NCBI GenBank assembly: GCA_965205995.1
Contig: OZ242200.1
Location: forward strand, 2,170,001-2,234,000
Reading direction: 5' to 3'
Length of the DNA: 64,000 bases
Source of the DNA: MPNO01 sp965205995
GTDB lineage: Bacteria; Pseudomonadota; Alphaproteobacteria; MPNO01
The notes beneath the pieces were generated by a model, which saw only the letters and a program-made list of their open reading frames with translations, was not told the origin of the DNA and ran no database searches. Shown piece by piece: positions 8,784-17,586 of the stretch (its first letter is position 1; every line of letters starts with the position of its first letter). The translations under genes were made by a program, and so were the position numbers.

Positions 8784-8964
8784 GCGGGGTCGTGCTCCAG
8801 CGCCGCTGCCAAGCATCCCGACTAAGCCGTTTCACACCGCCCCAAGGAGCGCAAGCCACTTATTTCCAAAGCGCTTGGGTTCATCTATATTGAGATGTGC
8901 CAACCGTGCTCCGTTGCGCTGGCCCGAGCGTTGCCGACGGTGTACGAGGCATGGAGAACGATCC

Positions 8965-9393
8965 ATGGCCGTTACCGAATCGCAGTTCGAACGGGCCGAG
9001 GCGCTAGCGCAGGGTGAGCGCGAGGCCGGCCATGTGCTCACCGCCCGGTACGACCGGCGCAGGCGTCGGGTGGCGGTGCGGCTGAATACCGGCGTCGAGG
9101 TGACGTTTCCCGTGGCACTGGCGGAAGGGCTCGACCGCGCCTCGCACGGAGACTTGGCGGAGATCGAAATCAGCCCGAGCGGGCTGGACCTCCATTGGCC
9201 ACGCCTCGATGCCGATCTTTACGTTCCGACCCTGTTGCAGGGTGTCCTCGGCTCCAGAAGCTGGATGGCCGCCCATATGGGTGCGGCGGGCGGCAAGGCC
9301 CGCTCGGCCGCCAAGACCGCCGCCGCGAGGAAAAACGGCCGCAAGGGCGGGCGGCCGCGCCGCGATCGGGCTTCGGAGGATGGGGACCGATAG
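8965..9393 (+). CDS. DUF2442 domain protein with basic C-terminal tail
   Basis: The 142-residue protein contains a DUF2442-like core (VAVRLNTGVEVTFPVALAEGL followed by the HWPRLDADLYVPTLLQGVLG end piece). After it comes a Lys/Arg/Ala/Gly-rich tail of about 40 residues that could bind nucleic acid. GGAGA lies 7 bp before the ATG. DUF2442 genes often pair with DUF4160 genes, but I find no DUF4160 partner here. Function is unknown. Confidence 0.72.
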   Translation: MAVTESQFERAEALAQGEREAGHVLTARYDRRRRRVAVRLNTGVEVTFPVALAEGLDRASHGDLAEIEISPSGLDLHWPRLDADLYVPTLLQGVLGSRSWMAAHMGAAGGKARSAAKTAAARKNGRKGGRPRRDRASEDGDR

Positions 9394-9589
9394 TCGTCTG
9401 GGCGGTGCCACAGGAGAGATCGAGAGTCTCGTTGTCGGCAAGGTGGCGGAACCGGCGACCGAAAGATACGCGAGATGGGCGTTGCAACTCGTGCCCCCCG
9501 TGCGATGGGTTGGAGAACTGCGGATGCGTAAGCTTGGCTCGATATGATATGTATCGATGCGCACCCACTCGGTCCCGAAGGGTCACGCG

Positions 9590-9760
9590 ATGATGAAGAA
9601 GCAGAAAGCGTCTCGGTCGGCGAGCAAACACTCGAAACAGGTCGTCGGGGCGGCGTTTGCGGCCAGCCCGGTGCGGCCCGTGACGCCGACTTCCGAGCGC
9701 ATCATCAAGGAGACCTCGGTGAAGCGCCGGAAAGCCATGGAGGTTCTGGCAAATCGGTAG
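9590..9760 (+). CDS. Small Doc-associated antitoxin-like protein
   Basis: This 56-residue basic protein (MMKKQKASRSASKH... ending SVKRRKAMEVLANR) sits directly before a Doc-family toxin remnant. Short proteins ending in a basic RRxAxxxLAxR helix are found before some death-on-curing genes, so an antitoxin role is inferred from position and shape. An earlier in-frame ATG at 9557 would add 11 residues; 9590 is preferred because a GAAGGG lies upstream. With its toxin broken it may have no function left. Confidence 0.5.
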   Translation: MMKKQKASRSASKHSKQVVGAAFAASPVRPVTPTSERIIKETSVKRRKAMEVLANR

Positions 9761-10052
9761 ACGGCACTACCGCGTAACCTGGGCGGACGCGGTTCGGGGC
9801 CATGAGGAAGCACTTCTAGACGGCGGAGCCCCGGGAATCGTTAACGAGCACGCGATTCGGTCGGCCCTCGCTCGCCCCTACCATGGCTACGACTTGTCCA
9901 TGAGAAGACGGCAGCGTTGGTTCACGGGATCGTTTCGAATCATGGGTTTTCGGACGGCAACAAACGAACGGCCCTATACCTCGTGGAACTGCTGACTCAG
10001 AGAAGCGGTTTTGCGTTCCATGAAGAGGACGAGGCGATCGCAGAGGAGAGGC
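9757..10052 (+). pseudogene. Death-on-curing (Doc/Fic) toxin, frameshifted and truncated
   Basis: Two frames together give a Doc protein. The first frame (to about 9898) reads VTWADAVRGHEEALL, then APGIVNEHAIRSALARPYHGYDL. The second (from about 9899) reads HEKTAALVHGIVSN then the active-site loop HGFSDGNKRTALYLVEL. One base appears to be missing at about 9895-9899. The C-terminus then breaks off near EEDEAIAEERL, where the AT-rich ATPase gene begins at 10059. Intact Doc toxins phosphorylate EF-Tu through this loop. The exact start is unclear because no ATG is in frame. A sequencing error could explain the frameshift but not the lost C-terminus. Confidence 0.75.
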
Positions 10053-10058
10053 TGACCT

Positions 10059-11351
10059 ATGGCGAAGATCGAAGGAATCCGGTTCACGAACTACAGAGTT
10101 CTGAGAGACGTGACGCTGGGCAAGCTGTGGAATACACCTCACAATCAACCGCTGACACCAATGACAGCAGTGATCGGTAAAAATGGGGTTGGCAAGAGCT
10201 CTCTATTCGATGCGATTGGCTTTCTTGCTGACTGTCTAAAGCTTGGTGTTGAAGAGGCTTGCGATGCCCGAGGCCGCGGAGGATTTGATCACATCCGCTC
10301 ACAAGGGAACCAAGGCCCTATCGAATTCGAGGTTTACTACAGGGAAGAAGGCAGCGCTCGTCCTATAACGTACGAACTAGCTATCGATAAAGACGGCTCA
10401 GGCCGCCCATATGTTGCTAGCGAACGTCTCCGTCAACGGCGTCTGGGTCAGAGGCGTGGCTGGCCCTTTTCATTCTTAATTATGGAAGATGGAAATGGTT
10501 TAGTTTGGAAAGGCGAAGCACAGGGGCAGCAAATCGCTGAGAGCGGAGAAGAAGAATCAGACATTATCGCACTAATCGAATCGCTCTCATCTTCTGAAGA
10601 CGAAGAGAGCGCTGAACGGGAGGTTATAGAACTCCAAGACAAACGAAAACTCGGTATTGCAACTCTGGGGGCCTTGAAGCAACACCCCAGAATATCATCA
10701 TTTCGACAATTTATTGAAGGATGGTATCTAAGCTATTTCACACCAGACGCCGCTCGTAGTTTACCGATGGCTGGCCCGCAACGGCACCTGAATGTTCATG
10801 GCGACAACGTGGGTAACGTCGTTCAATTCATGAGGCGGGAATATCCGGATAGGTTTGACCGCATTTTGAGCGGAATTGCAGAGAAAGTCCCGGGTATCGA
10901 CCGTATTGACACCGAGCGAACAGCCGATGGTCGATTGCTTCTTCGATTCAATGAAAAGGGTTTCAAGGACCCCCTCTATGCACAACAGATGTCTGATGGC
11001 ACATTGAAAGTTTTCGCCTACCTCCTTATGCTAGAGGATCCGCAGCCACCACCATTCATATGTGTCGAAGAACCCGAGAATGGTCTCTATCACAAACTTT
11101 TGGAGGTCTTAGCGGACGAGTTTCGCAGTCATGCATCACGGAGACGCAATGCATCGCAGGTCTTTGTCACAACTCACCAACCGTATTTCGTCAACGCTCT
11201 TTCTCCGGACGAAACGTGGGTATTGGAAAAGGAACCGAACGGCTTCTCTAATATTCGCAGAGCTAGCGACGACCAAATTGTCAAGGCGATGGTGGACGAA
11301 GGACTACCTCTAGGCGGCCTGTGGTACAGTGATTATTTGGATCGGAGGTGA
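10059..11351 (+). CDS. AAA family ATPase (AAA_21/OLD-like), partner of a DUF4276 protein
   Basis: The 430-residue protein has an ABC/SMC-like ATPase core split by an insert: Walker A GKNGVGKSS at residues 40-48, an acidic Glu/Ser-rich insert around residues 165-190, the signature-like QMSDGTLKVFAY, Walker B FICVEEPENGL and the switch VTTHQPYFVNAL. This is the AAA_21/AAA_15 class used by OLD-type nucleases and by two-gene phage-defence systems such as PARIS. The gene is markedly richer in A/T than its neighbours and lies 3 bp before a DUF4276 gene with a shared ribosome site. Its start falls where the doc toxin loses its end. A defence role is an inference. Confidence 0.85.
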   Translation: MAKIEGIRFTNYRVLRDVTLGKLWNTPHNQPLTPMTAVIGKNGVGKSSLFDAIGFLADCLKLGVEEACDARGRGGFDHIRSQGNQGPIEFEVYYREEGSARPITYELAIDKDGSGRPYVASERLRQRRLGQRRGWPFSFLIMEDGNGLVWKGEAQGQQIAESGEEESDIIALIESLSSSEDEESAEREVIELQDKRKLGIATLGALKQHPRISSFRQFIEGWYLSYFTPDAARSLPMAGPQRHLNVHGDNVGNVVQFMRREYPDRFDRILSGIAEKVPGIDRIDTERTADGRLLLRFNEKGFKDPLYAQQMSDGTLKVFAYLLMLEDPQPPPFICVEEPENGLYHKLLEVLADEFRSHASRRRNASQVFVTTHQPYFVNALSPDETWVLEKEPNGFSNIRRASDDQIVKAMVDEGLPLGGLWYSDYLDRR

Positions 11352-11354
11352 CTG

Positions 11355-11999
11355 GTGCATTTTGAAATATTGATTGAAGATCAATCTGGAAAAATCTTGC
11401 TTGAAAATATATTGGAACAAATTCTTGGCCCGAATTTTACGGAAAATTCGTGGAAAATATATTCGTATAGTGGCATTGGTCAGATTCCGAAAAACCTAAC
11501 AGCGGCGGTCGATCCACGCAAACGTTTACTCTTGAATCAATTGCCGCGCCTATTGCGTGGATATGGAAAGGCCCTGCAGGACAACTCTTGTGTAATTGTT
11601 GTTGTCGATCTTGACAATAAGGATTGTACGGCATTTAAACAGGAACTGCTCGATCTTCATGCCACATGCAATCCACGTCCTAGAGTACTATTCCGAATTG
11701 CTATTGAAGAAGGCGAGGCGTGGCTGTTGGGGGATCGAGGTGCGGTTAAGACTGCCTACCCCCACGCAAAGGACGCGGTCTTGGACGGATATGTACAGGA
11801 TAGCATATGCGGTACCTGGGAAATACTTGCCGATGCTATTCACCAAAGTGGGTCCGGGGGGCTTGAGACATTAGGATATCCCGAAATAGGTAAGGCGAAG
11901 TGTAGATGGGCTGCTGAGATCGGCCGACATATGGACATACATCGGAACCAATCCAAGAGCTTACAAGTATTTCGGGATGGGTTGCAGGGGCTTACGTAG
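11355..11999 (+). CDS. DUF4276 (TOPRIM-like) family protein
   Basis: This 214-residue protein fits DUF4276. It has an N-terminal acidic strand (FEILIEDQSGKILLENIL), LPRLLRGYGKAL, a DxD strand VIVVVDLDNKDC, the RIAIEEGEAWLLGD block and a closing AAEIGRHMDIHRNQSKSLQVF. The acidic Glu, DxD and Glu residues match a TOPRIM-type metal site, which suggests a nuclease or nucleotide-binding effector. The GTG start is 3 bp after the ATPase stop with GGAGG at 11344-11348, so the two are translated together. It is A/T-rich like its partner. Biochemical activity is not known. Confidence 0.8.
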   Translation: MHFEILIEDQSGKILLENILEQILGPNFTENSWKIYSYSGIGQIPKNLTAAVDPRKRLLLNQLPRLLRGYGKALQDNSCVIVVVDLDNKDCTAFKQELLDLHATCNPRPRVLFRIAIEEGEAWLLGDRGAVKTAYPHAKDAVLDGYVQDSICGTWEILADAIHQSGSGGLETLGYPEIGKAKCRWAAEIGRHMDIHRNQSKSLQVFRDGLQGLT

Positions 12000-12117
12000 T
12001 GCGTACAGATAGGGTAATTTCCTGACGGTTCATACATTTGAACGCCATAGTCAAATTGGTATATTTCTGAGCCTATAACGCAACCATTTTGATCGGTTCT
12101 CTCCTCGGACCCCGCCC

Positions 12118-12615
12118 TCACCCCTGCCCCCCGAACCACCGCTTATCCGCCAGCACCACCGAGGTCTCGATCTGCCGCTCGGGGATGGTCCAGTAGCGGC
12201 GCAGCAGGCGCGCCTTCTCGTCCGCGCCGACCAGGGCGAAGCCGCGGGCTTCGTAGAACCCGATCGCCCATGTCGCGGCGGCCCAGGTGCCGATCAGGAT
12301 CGGCCGGTCCGCGTCGCGGCAGAGCGCGGCCAGCAGCGCCGTGCCGATGCCGTTCCCCTGGCGCTCCGGGCGGACATAGGCGTGGCGGATCAGGATCACG
12401 TCGTCCACCGGCTGCACCCCCATCACGCCCTGGAGCGTGCCGTCGTCCCAGCCGCTGAAGGCGATGCCCGCCGCGATCTCGGCGGCGAGCTCGTCCTCCG
12501 GCATATAGGGCTCTTTCCAGCGGTCGGCGGGGATGATTCCGCGATAGGCCTCGGCCGCCGCGTTGACGATGGCCAGCGCCTCCGCCAAATCGGCGTCGGT
12601 GAGCGCGCGGATCAC
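12118..12615 (-). CDS. GNAT family N-acetyltransferase
   Basis: The 165-residue protein has the acetyl-CoA binding motif A in YVRPERQGNGIGTALLAAL (R/QxxGxG/A) and the motif-B region WAIGFYEARGFALVG. It should transfer an acetyl group to a small molecule or protein amine. Its start overlaps the stop of the upstream hydrolase by 4 bp (ATGA), so it belongs to the leftward three-gene unit 14671-12118. Substrate is unknown. Confidence 0.85.
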   Translation of the reverse strand: MIRALTDADLAEALAIVNAAAEAYRGIIPADRWKEPYMPEDELAAEIAAGIAFSGWDDGTLQGVMGVQPVDDVILIRHAYVRPERQGNGIGTALLAALCRDADRPILIGTWAAATWAIGFYEARGFALVGADEKARLLRRYWTIPERQIETSVVLADKRWFGGQG

Positions 12616-13430
12616 GGCGCGGCGAGGAAGTCCGCGACCATCCCGGCGACCGCGTCCGGGCGCTCGGCGAAGGCGCTGTGCCCGGCGCCCGCGACGCGCT
12701 CCAGCCGGGCGTCGCCGAACCCCTCGGCATAGATTTCGCCGTGGCGGCGGGGCACCAGCCGGTCGTCCTCGCCCTGGATCACCAGCGCCGGCGCGCGCAA
12801 GCGACCCAGGCGCTCGGCGAGCCGCCGGTTGTGCAGATATGGCGGGCTGAAGCCGATCCTGGAGGCGAAGCGGAACAGCTTGTAGCGCAGCACTTCCTGG
12901 TCGATCGCGCCGCGCCCGTCGGGAAACATTTTACGGGCGATGCCGCACTCGCCATCGCCGAACAGGAGCGCGCGGAGCGCGGCGAGCGAGACCCCGTCGG
13001 CGGCATGGGTCTCCCAGAACACGTCGCCGATCGGCGCGCCGGGGACGAACAGCCCGGTCGGGCCGATCAGGGCGAGGCGTTCGACCCGTTCGGGGTGGCG
13101 GACCGCGATCTCGGCCGCGATCCAGCCGCCGATACAGGCGCCGGCGAGGCGCAGATTGCCGATGCCGAGCGCGTCGAACAGTTCGAGATAATGGAAGACG
13201 AGGTCGTCGACGCTTTCGATCGTTTCGTCCTCGCTGCTGCCGGCGCAGCCGGGATGGGCCGGCGCGATCAGCGCGACGCGTTCGGCCAGCGTCTCGTGGA
13301 ACGGCAGCCAGCCGAACGAGGCGCCGTGGATGTCGGCGATGCCGTGCAGATAGACCAGAGGGGCGCCGCTCCCGGCCTCGGCGACCTCGACAATGCGCCC
13401 GCGCGGGAGCGCAACCTCGCGCGCCGTCAT
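12612..13430 (-). CDS. Alpha/beta hydrolase with a cysteine at the nucleophile elbow
   Basis: The 272-residue protein has the oxyanion-hole motif YLHGIADIHG, a nucleophile elbow LAGACIGGW with Cys99 where Ser is usual, an acid in GEDDRLVPR and the catalytic His in VAGAGHSAFAERPD. A Cys-His-Asp triad is known from dienelactone hydrolase and a few other members of the fold. The start at 13430 overlaps the stop of the flavin monooxygenase gene (ATGA), giving coupled translation. It may hydrolyse a product of that enzyme; this is an inference. Confidence 0.85.
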   Translation of the reverse strand: MTAREVALPRGRIVEVAEAGSGAPLVYLHGIADIHGASFGWLPFHETLAERVALIAPAHPGCAGSSEDETIESVDDLVFHYLELFDALGIGNLRLAGACIGGWIAAEIAVRHPERVERLALIGPTGLFVPGAPIGDVFWETHAADGVSLAALRALLFGDGECGIARKMFPDGRGAIDQEVLRYKLFRFASRIGFSPPYLHNRRLAERLGRLRAPALVIQGEDDRLVPRRHGEIYAEGFGDARLERVAGAGHSAFAERPDAVAGMVADFLAAP

Positions 13431-14671
13431 TCCGCCGCACTCGCGGCCGGGCGGTCGGCGAGCATCGGGTATTTGCGGGCGAACAGCTCGGCCGAGCGCT
13501 CGCGCAGCGCCGGCGCCACCTCCTCGGCGAACAGCTTCGCGCTCTTGCGCGCCAGCGCGCCTTCCATATTGCCGAAATGGAACTGGATCAGCAGGTTGCC
13601 GACCTCGGCCTGCTCGATCACGTCCCACAGCTTCTCGCGCACCGTCGCCGGGCTGCCGACGACGATCGAGGCCTTGGATTCGAGCTCTTCCCAGTTATCC
13701 GCATCGCCCAGCATCGGCGCGCCCGCGGTCGAGTTTTCCAGAAAGGCCTGCCACGAGCGCACCGATTGCGACGGCACGCCGGGGCCGAAGGTGAGCGTCC
13801 GGCCGGTCCGCCTGAGATGGCCCTTGAGGCAGTATTTGAGGAAATACCAGATCCCCTCCTCCGACTCGATCTTGGCCTGCTCGTCGGTCTCGGCGACATA
13901 GACCGACAGCAATACGCCCATGCGGAACGGGTGATAGGTGTCGCCGTGGCGCTTGACGATATCGGCGAAACGCTCGCGCGCCTGGCGGGTCGCCGCGCCG
14001 TGGGTGCGCGACGACAGGAAATAGTCGAACCCGCGCTTCGCCACGTTGTCCATCGTCTCGGCGCTCAGCGCGCCCGGGATCCAGATCCTGGGATGCGGCG
14101 TCTGGCGCGGCTTGGGCCAGATATTGACGTAGCGCAGCGGGTAGGACGGCCCCTCGTGCTCGAACGGCCCGTCTTCGGTCCAGGTGCGGACGATCAAATC
14201 GACCGCCTCCCAGAAGCGCTGGCGCGATTGCGGCGAGGGGATGTTGTAGTTGTAGGCCTCGGGGCCGCCGCCAACGGCGAAGCCGGCGATCAGCCTGCCG
14301 CCCGAGATCGAATCGATCATCGCGTATTCCTCGGCGACCCGGAGCGGGTTGAGGTGGAGCGGCAGCAGATTGCCGAGCACCACCAGCTTGGCGCGGTCGG
14401 TGCGCTGGGTCAGCGCCGAGGCGATGATGTTGGGCGACGGCATCAGCCCGTAGATGTTCTGGTGATGCTCGTTGAGCACCAGCCCGTCGAAGCCGAGCCC
14501 GGCCGCCTCGGCGAGCTGGTCGATATATTCCTGGTACAGCCCGTCGGTCTTCTCGCGGTCCCACAGGCTGTTGGGAACCGTCACCCAGCCGGTGTCGAAC
14601 CGCTCGTCGAAATCCGGCGGCAGATAGGGGTAGGCCATGAAGTGCCAGTGGAAAAGCTGCACCGGGTGCAT
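13427..14671 (-). CDS. LLM class flavin-dependent oxidoreductase (luciferase-like monooxygenase)
   Basis: The 414-residue protein is a bacterial-luciferase-like TIM barrel: FDGLVLNEHHQNIYG early, LLPLHLNPLRVAEEYAMIDSISGGRLIAGFAVGGG in the middle and GSPATVREKL near the end. Such enzymes use FMNH2 or F420 from a separate reductase to oxidise organic substrates. The start at 14671 (MHPVQLFHWHF) follows AGGGAG; an upstream Met adds 14 unlikely residues. It heads a coupled unit with the Cys-type hydrolase and the acetyltransferase. Confidence 0.88.
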   Translation of the reverse strand: MHPVQLFHWHFMAYPYLPPDFDERFDTGWVTVPNSLWDREKTDGLYQEYIDQLAEAAGLGFDGLVLNEHHQNIYGLMPSPNIIASALTQRTDRAKLVVLGNLLPLHLNPLRVAEEYAMIDSISGGRLIAGFAVGGGPEAYNYNIPSPQSRQRFWEAVDLIVRTWTEDGPFEHEGPSYPLRYVNIWPKPRQTPHPRIWIPGALSAETMDNVAKRGFDYFLSSRTHGAATRQARERFADIVKRHGDTYHPFRMGVLLSVYVAETDEQAKIESEEGIWYFLKYCLKGHLRRTGRTLTFGPGVPSQSVRSWQAFLENSTAGAPMLGDADNWEELESKASIVVGSPATVREKLWDVIEQAEVGNLLIQFHFGNMEGALARKSAKLFAEEVAPALRERSAELFARKYPMLADRPAASAAE

Positions 14672-14746
14672 CGGCGGACTCCCTTTCGGTCGGGCTGCGC
14701 AATTTTCGGTCATCGCCCCGCCCGCCGCAACCGGGCGGGGGAAGGG

Positions 14747-15262
14747 CTAGCCGAGCGCACGCGGGCGGACGAAGCAGTCGAGGCGCCCGGCGCCGGGCCG
14801 CACATCCGTCCAGCTCGCGGCATCGAAATCGATTCCCGCCAGCGCGCCGGTCGGGTAGGCGGCGGCGAGGCGGTCGAGGAGATCCGCGGGACCCTCGCCC
14901 GCCAGCGCGGCGGCGAGCAGGTGGCAGCCGGGGTTGTGGCCGATCATCATCGCCGAGGCGTGCCGGTCCGGGATCTCGCGGGCGAGGTCGAGCAGGCGCT
15001 GCGGCGAGGCTAAATAGAGCTCCTCGCTCATCGCGACCTCCGGGGCGGTGTCGAGCACTTCGGAAACCAGCGACCAGGTCTCCGCCGCCCGGCGCGCGGT
15101 CGAGCAGAGCACGAAACCGGGCGCGCACTCGTTGGCGTTCATCCATTCGGCGACCGCCGGCGCGGCGCGCCGGCCGCGCGCCGCCAGCGGCCGGTCGAAA
15201 TCGTCGAGCCCGGGCTCGCCCCAATCCGACTTCGCGTGCCTGAGGAGGTAGAGGGTGCGCAT
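14747..15262 (-). CDS. sixA: SixA-like phosphohistidine phosphatase
   Basis: The 171-residue protein is a compact histidine-phosphatase (phosphoglycerate mutase superfamily) domain: LLRHAKSDWG carries the catalytic Arg-His, CSTARRAAETW the second Arg, and MIGHNPGCH the second His. SixA removes phosphate from phosphohistidine proteins such as phosphotransfer domains. It is divergent from the polyphosphate kinase gene. The start at 15262 gives the normal family N-terminus MRTLYLLRHAK. Confidence 0.85.
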   Translation of the reverse strand: MRTLYLLRHAKSDWGEPGLDDFDRPLAARGRRAAPAVAEWMNANECAPGFVLCSTARRAAETWSLVSEVLDTAPEVAMSEELYLASPQRLLDLAREIPDRHASAMMIGHNPGCHLLAAALAGEGPADLLDRLAAAYPTGALAGIDFDAASWTDVRPGAGRLDCFVRPRALG

Positions 15263-15406
15263 GGCATGCCAGAATATTCCGGAACGAGAGGAAATGTCAG
15301 GTCGCAAGATGCGTCCCCGTTTCGCTTGACGGTCGACGCAAAAGCGACAACGCTCTCGCGACAGATTGGGTCAGAGGATGGGCTGGGCCCTGCACCGGCG
15401 GGACAG

Positions 15407-17554
15407 ATGGACGACGCACGACCGCAAACCACCGTGGAGAGCGAAGGCGAGGCCTCGCCGCTCGCGGGCAGCCCCGATCGCTTCATCAACCGGGAGCTGT
15501 CCTGGCTCGCCTTCAACGAACGCGTGCTCGAAGAGGCCTCCAACCCGGCGCATCCCCTGCTCGAGCGGCTGCGTTTCGTGTCGATCTCGGCGGCCAATCT
15601 GGACGAGTTCTACATGGTGCGCGTCGCCGGGCTGAAGAGCCAGATCCAGGCCGGCATCGGCGCCCGCAGCGCCGACGGGCTGACCCCGCAGGAGCAGCTC
15701 CACGCGGTCAACGAACGCGCCCGCACGCTGATGCGCGAACAGCAGCGCTGCTGGCACGAGCTGCGCGAGGCGATGCGGGCGGAAGGGATCGAGCTTCTCG
15801 ATCCCGAAGCGCTGGACCAGGACGAACGCGCCTGGCTCACCTCCTATTTCGTCAAGGAGATCTTCCCCGCCCTCACCCCGGTGGCGATCGATCCGGCGCA
15901 CCCGTTCCCCTTCATCCCCAATCTCGGCTTCTCGCTGGTGCTTTCGATGAAGCGGCCCAAGGACGAGGAGACCTCGGCCGGGCTGGTGGCGCTGCCCACC
16001 ACGATCGACCGTTTCGTCCGGCTGGAGAGTCGCAAATCGGCCTTCGTGACGCTCGAACAGGTGGTGCGGGTTCACCTCGATTTGCTGTTCCCGGGCTTCG
16101 ACCTCTTGGATGTCGGCGTCTTCCGGGTACTGCGCGACAGCGACGTCGAGATCGAGGAAGAGGCCGAAGACCTGGTGCGCGAGTCCGAGGAGCTGCTGCG
16201 CCGGCGGCGCCGCGGTTCGGTCATCCGCCTCAAGATCAACGCCGACGTGCCGGCGGCGCTGCGCAGCTTCGTCGTCGAGCGCCTCGGCGTCGGCGAGGAG
16301 GACGTGTTCGACGTCGACGGGCTGCTCGGCCTAGCCGAGACCGCGCGGCTGATCCTGCGCGACCGGCCGGACCTCGAGTTCGAGCCCTACACGCCGCGCT
16401 TCCCCGAGCGCATCTCCGACCATGACGGCGACTGCTTCGCGGCGATCCGGCAGAAGGACATCATCGTCCACCACCCCTATGAGAGCTTCGACGTGGTGGT
16501 GAGCTTCCTGCGCCAGGCGGCGAAGGACCCGAACGTGGTGGCGATCAAGCAGACGCTCTACCGCACCGGCGAGGATTCGCCGACCGTGGCGGCTTTGCGC
16601 GAGGCCGCCGAGCGGGGCAAGTCGGTGACCGCGCTGATCGAGCTCAAGGCGCGGTTCGACGAGGAGCGCAACATCCGCTGGGCGCGCGATCTCGAACGCG
16701 CCGGCGCCCAGGTGGTGTTCGGCTTCGTCCAGCTCAAGACCCACGCCAAGATCTCGCTGGTGGTGCGCCGCGAACAGAACGGGCTCCAGACCTACGCCCA
16801 TTTCGGCACCGGCAACTACCACCCGGTCAACGCGCGGATCTATACCGATCTGTCGCATTTCACCTGCGACGCCACGTTCTGCCGCGACGCGGCGAAGCTG
16901 TTCAACTACATGACCGGCACCGGGGTGCCGCATGCGATGGAGCGGATCTCGGCCTCGCCGATCGACATGCGCAAGACCCTGGTGCGGCTGATCGACACCG
17001 AGATCGCCAATGCGAAGGCCAAGCGCCCGGCCTGGATCCTCGCCAAGATGAATTCGCTGGTCGATCCCGAGATCATCGACTGCCTCTATCGCGCCTCGCA
17101 GGCCGGGGTCGCCATCGACCTGATCGTGCGCGGCATCTGCTGCCTGAGGCCGGGCGTGCCCGGGCTGTCCGACAACATCCGGGTCAAGAGCATCGTCGGG
17201 CGTTTCCTGGAGCACAGCCGGATCGTCTGCTTCGGCGCCGGGCAGCCGCCGGGATCGCCGCAGGCGAAGGTCTATATCTCGTCGGCCGACTGGATGCCGC
17301 GCAATCTCGACCGGCGGGTGGAAACCCTGATCCCGATCCTCAACCAGACCGTCCACCTGCAGGTGCTCGACCGGATCATGGGCGCGAATCTGCTGGACGA
17401 GGCGCAGAGCTGGGTGCTCGAGCCGGACGGGACCTATCGCCGCCTCCAGGCCGCGGAAGGCGGCTTCAGCGCGCATAAGTATTTCATGACCAACCCGAGC
17501 CTTTCGGGCCGGGGAAGCGCACTCAGGGATGGGGACTCCCGAGCCCCCGCCTGA
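15407..17554 (+). CDS. ppk: Polyphosphate kinase 1
   Basis: At 715 residues this is a full-length PPK1. It begins with the conserved NRELSWLAFNERVLEEA, and has KQTLYRTGEDSPTVAALREAA, the phospho-histidine in TYAHFGTGNYHP (His465 from the chosen start) and SSADWMPRNLDRRVETL near the end. It makes inorganic polyphosphate from ATP. The ATG at 15407 is chosen to give normal length; the frame is open further upstream and would overlap sixA. The exopolyphosphatase gene follows 32 bp downstream, giving a ppk-ppx operon that can both make and degrade the polymer. Confidence 0.95.
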   Translation: MDDARPQTTVESEGEASPLAGSPDRFINRELSWLAFNERVLEEASNPAHPLLERLRFVSISAANLDEFYMVRVAGLKSQIQAGIGARSADGLTPQEQLHAVNERARTLMREQQRCWHELREAMRAEGIELLDPEALDQDERAWLTSYFVKEIFPALTPVAIDPAHPFPFIPNLGFSLVLSMKRPKDEETSAGLVALPTTIDRFVRLESRKSAFVTLEQVVRVHLDLLFPGFDLLDVGVFRVLRDSDVEIEEEAEDLVRESEELLRRRRRGSVIRLKINADVPAALRSFVVERLGVGEEDVFDVDGLLGLAETARLILRDRPDLEFEPYTPRFPERISDHDGDCFAAIRQKDIIVHHPYESFDVVVSFLRQAAKDPNVVAIKQTLYRTGEDSPTVAALREAAERGKSVTALIELKARFDEERNIRWARDLERAGAQVVFGFVQLKTHAKISLVVRREQNGLQTYAHFGTGNYHPVNARIYTDLSHFTCDATFCRDAAKLFNYMTGTGVPHAMERISASPIDMRKTLVRLIDTEIANAKAKRPAWILAKMNSLVDPEIIDCLYRASQAGVAIDLIVRGICCLRPGVPGLSDNIRVKSIVGRFLEHSRIVCFGAGQPPGSPQAKVYISSADWMPRNLDRRVETLIPILNQTVHLQVLDRIMGANLLDEAQSWVLEPDGTYRRLQAAEGGFSAHKYFMTNPSLSGRGSALRDGDSRAPA

Positions 17555-17586
17555 GGCAATTGGCCGGACCCCGACCGGAAGCGCAG

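Noticed and set aside
8875..8964. N-terminal extension of the DUF2442 gene or a DUF4160 partner
   Set aside because: The extension has no family similarity and the ATG at 8965 has its own GGAGA; no DUF4160 motif is found in any frame.
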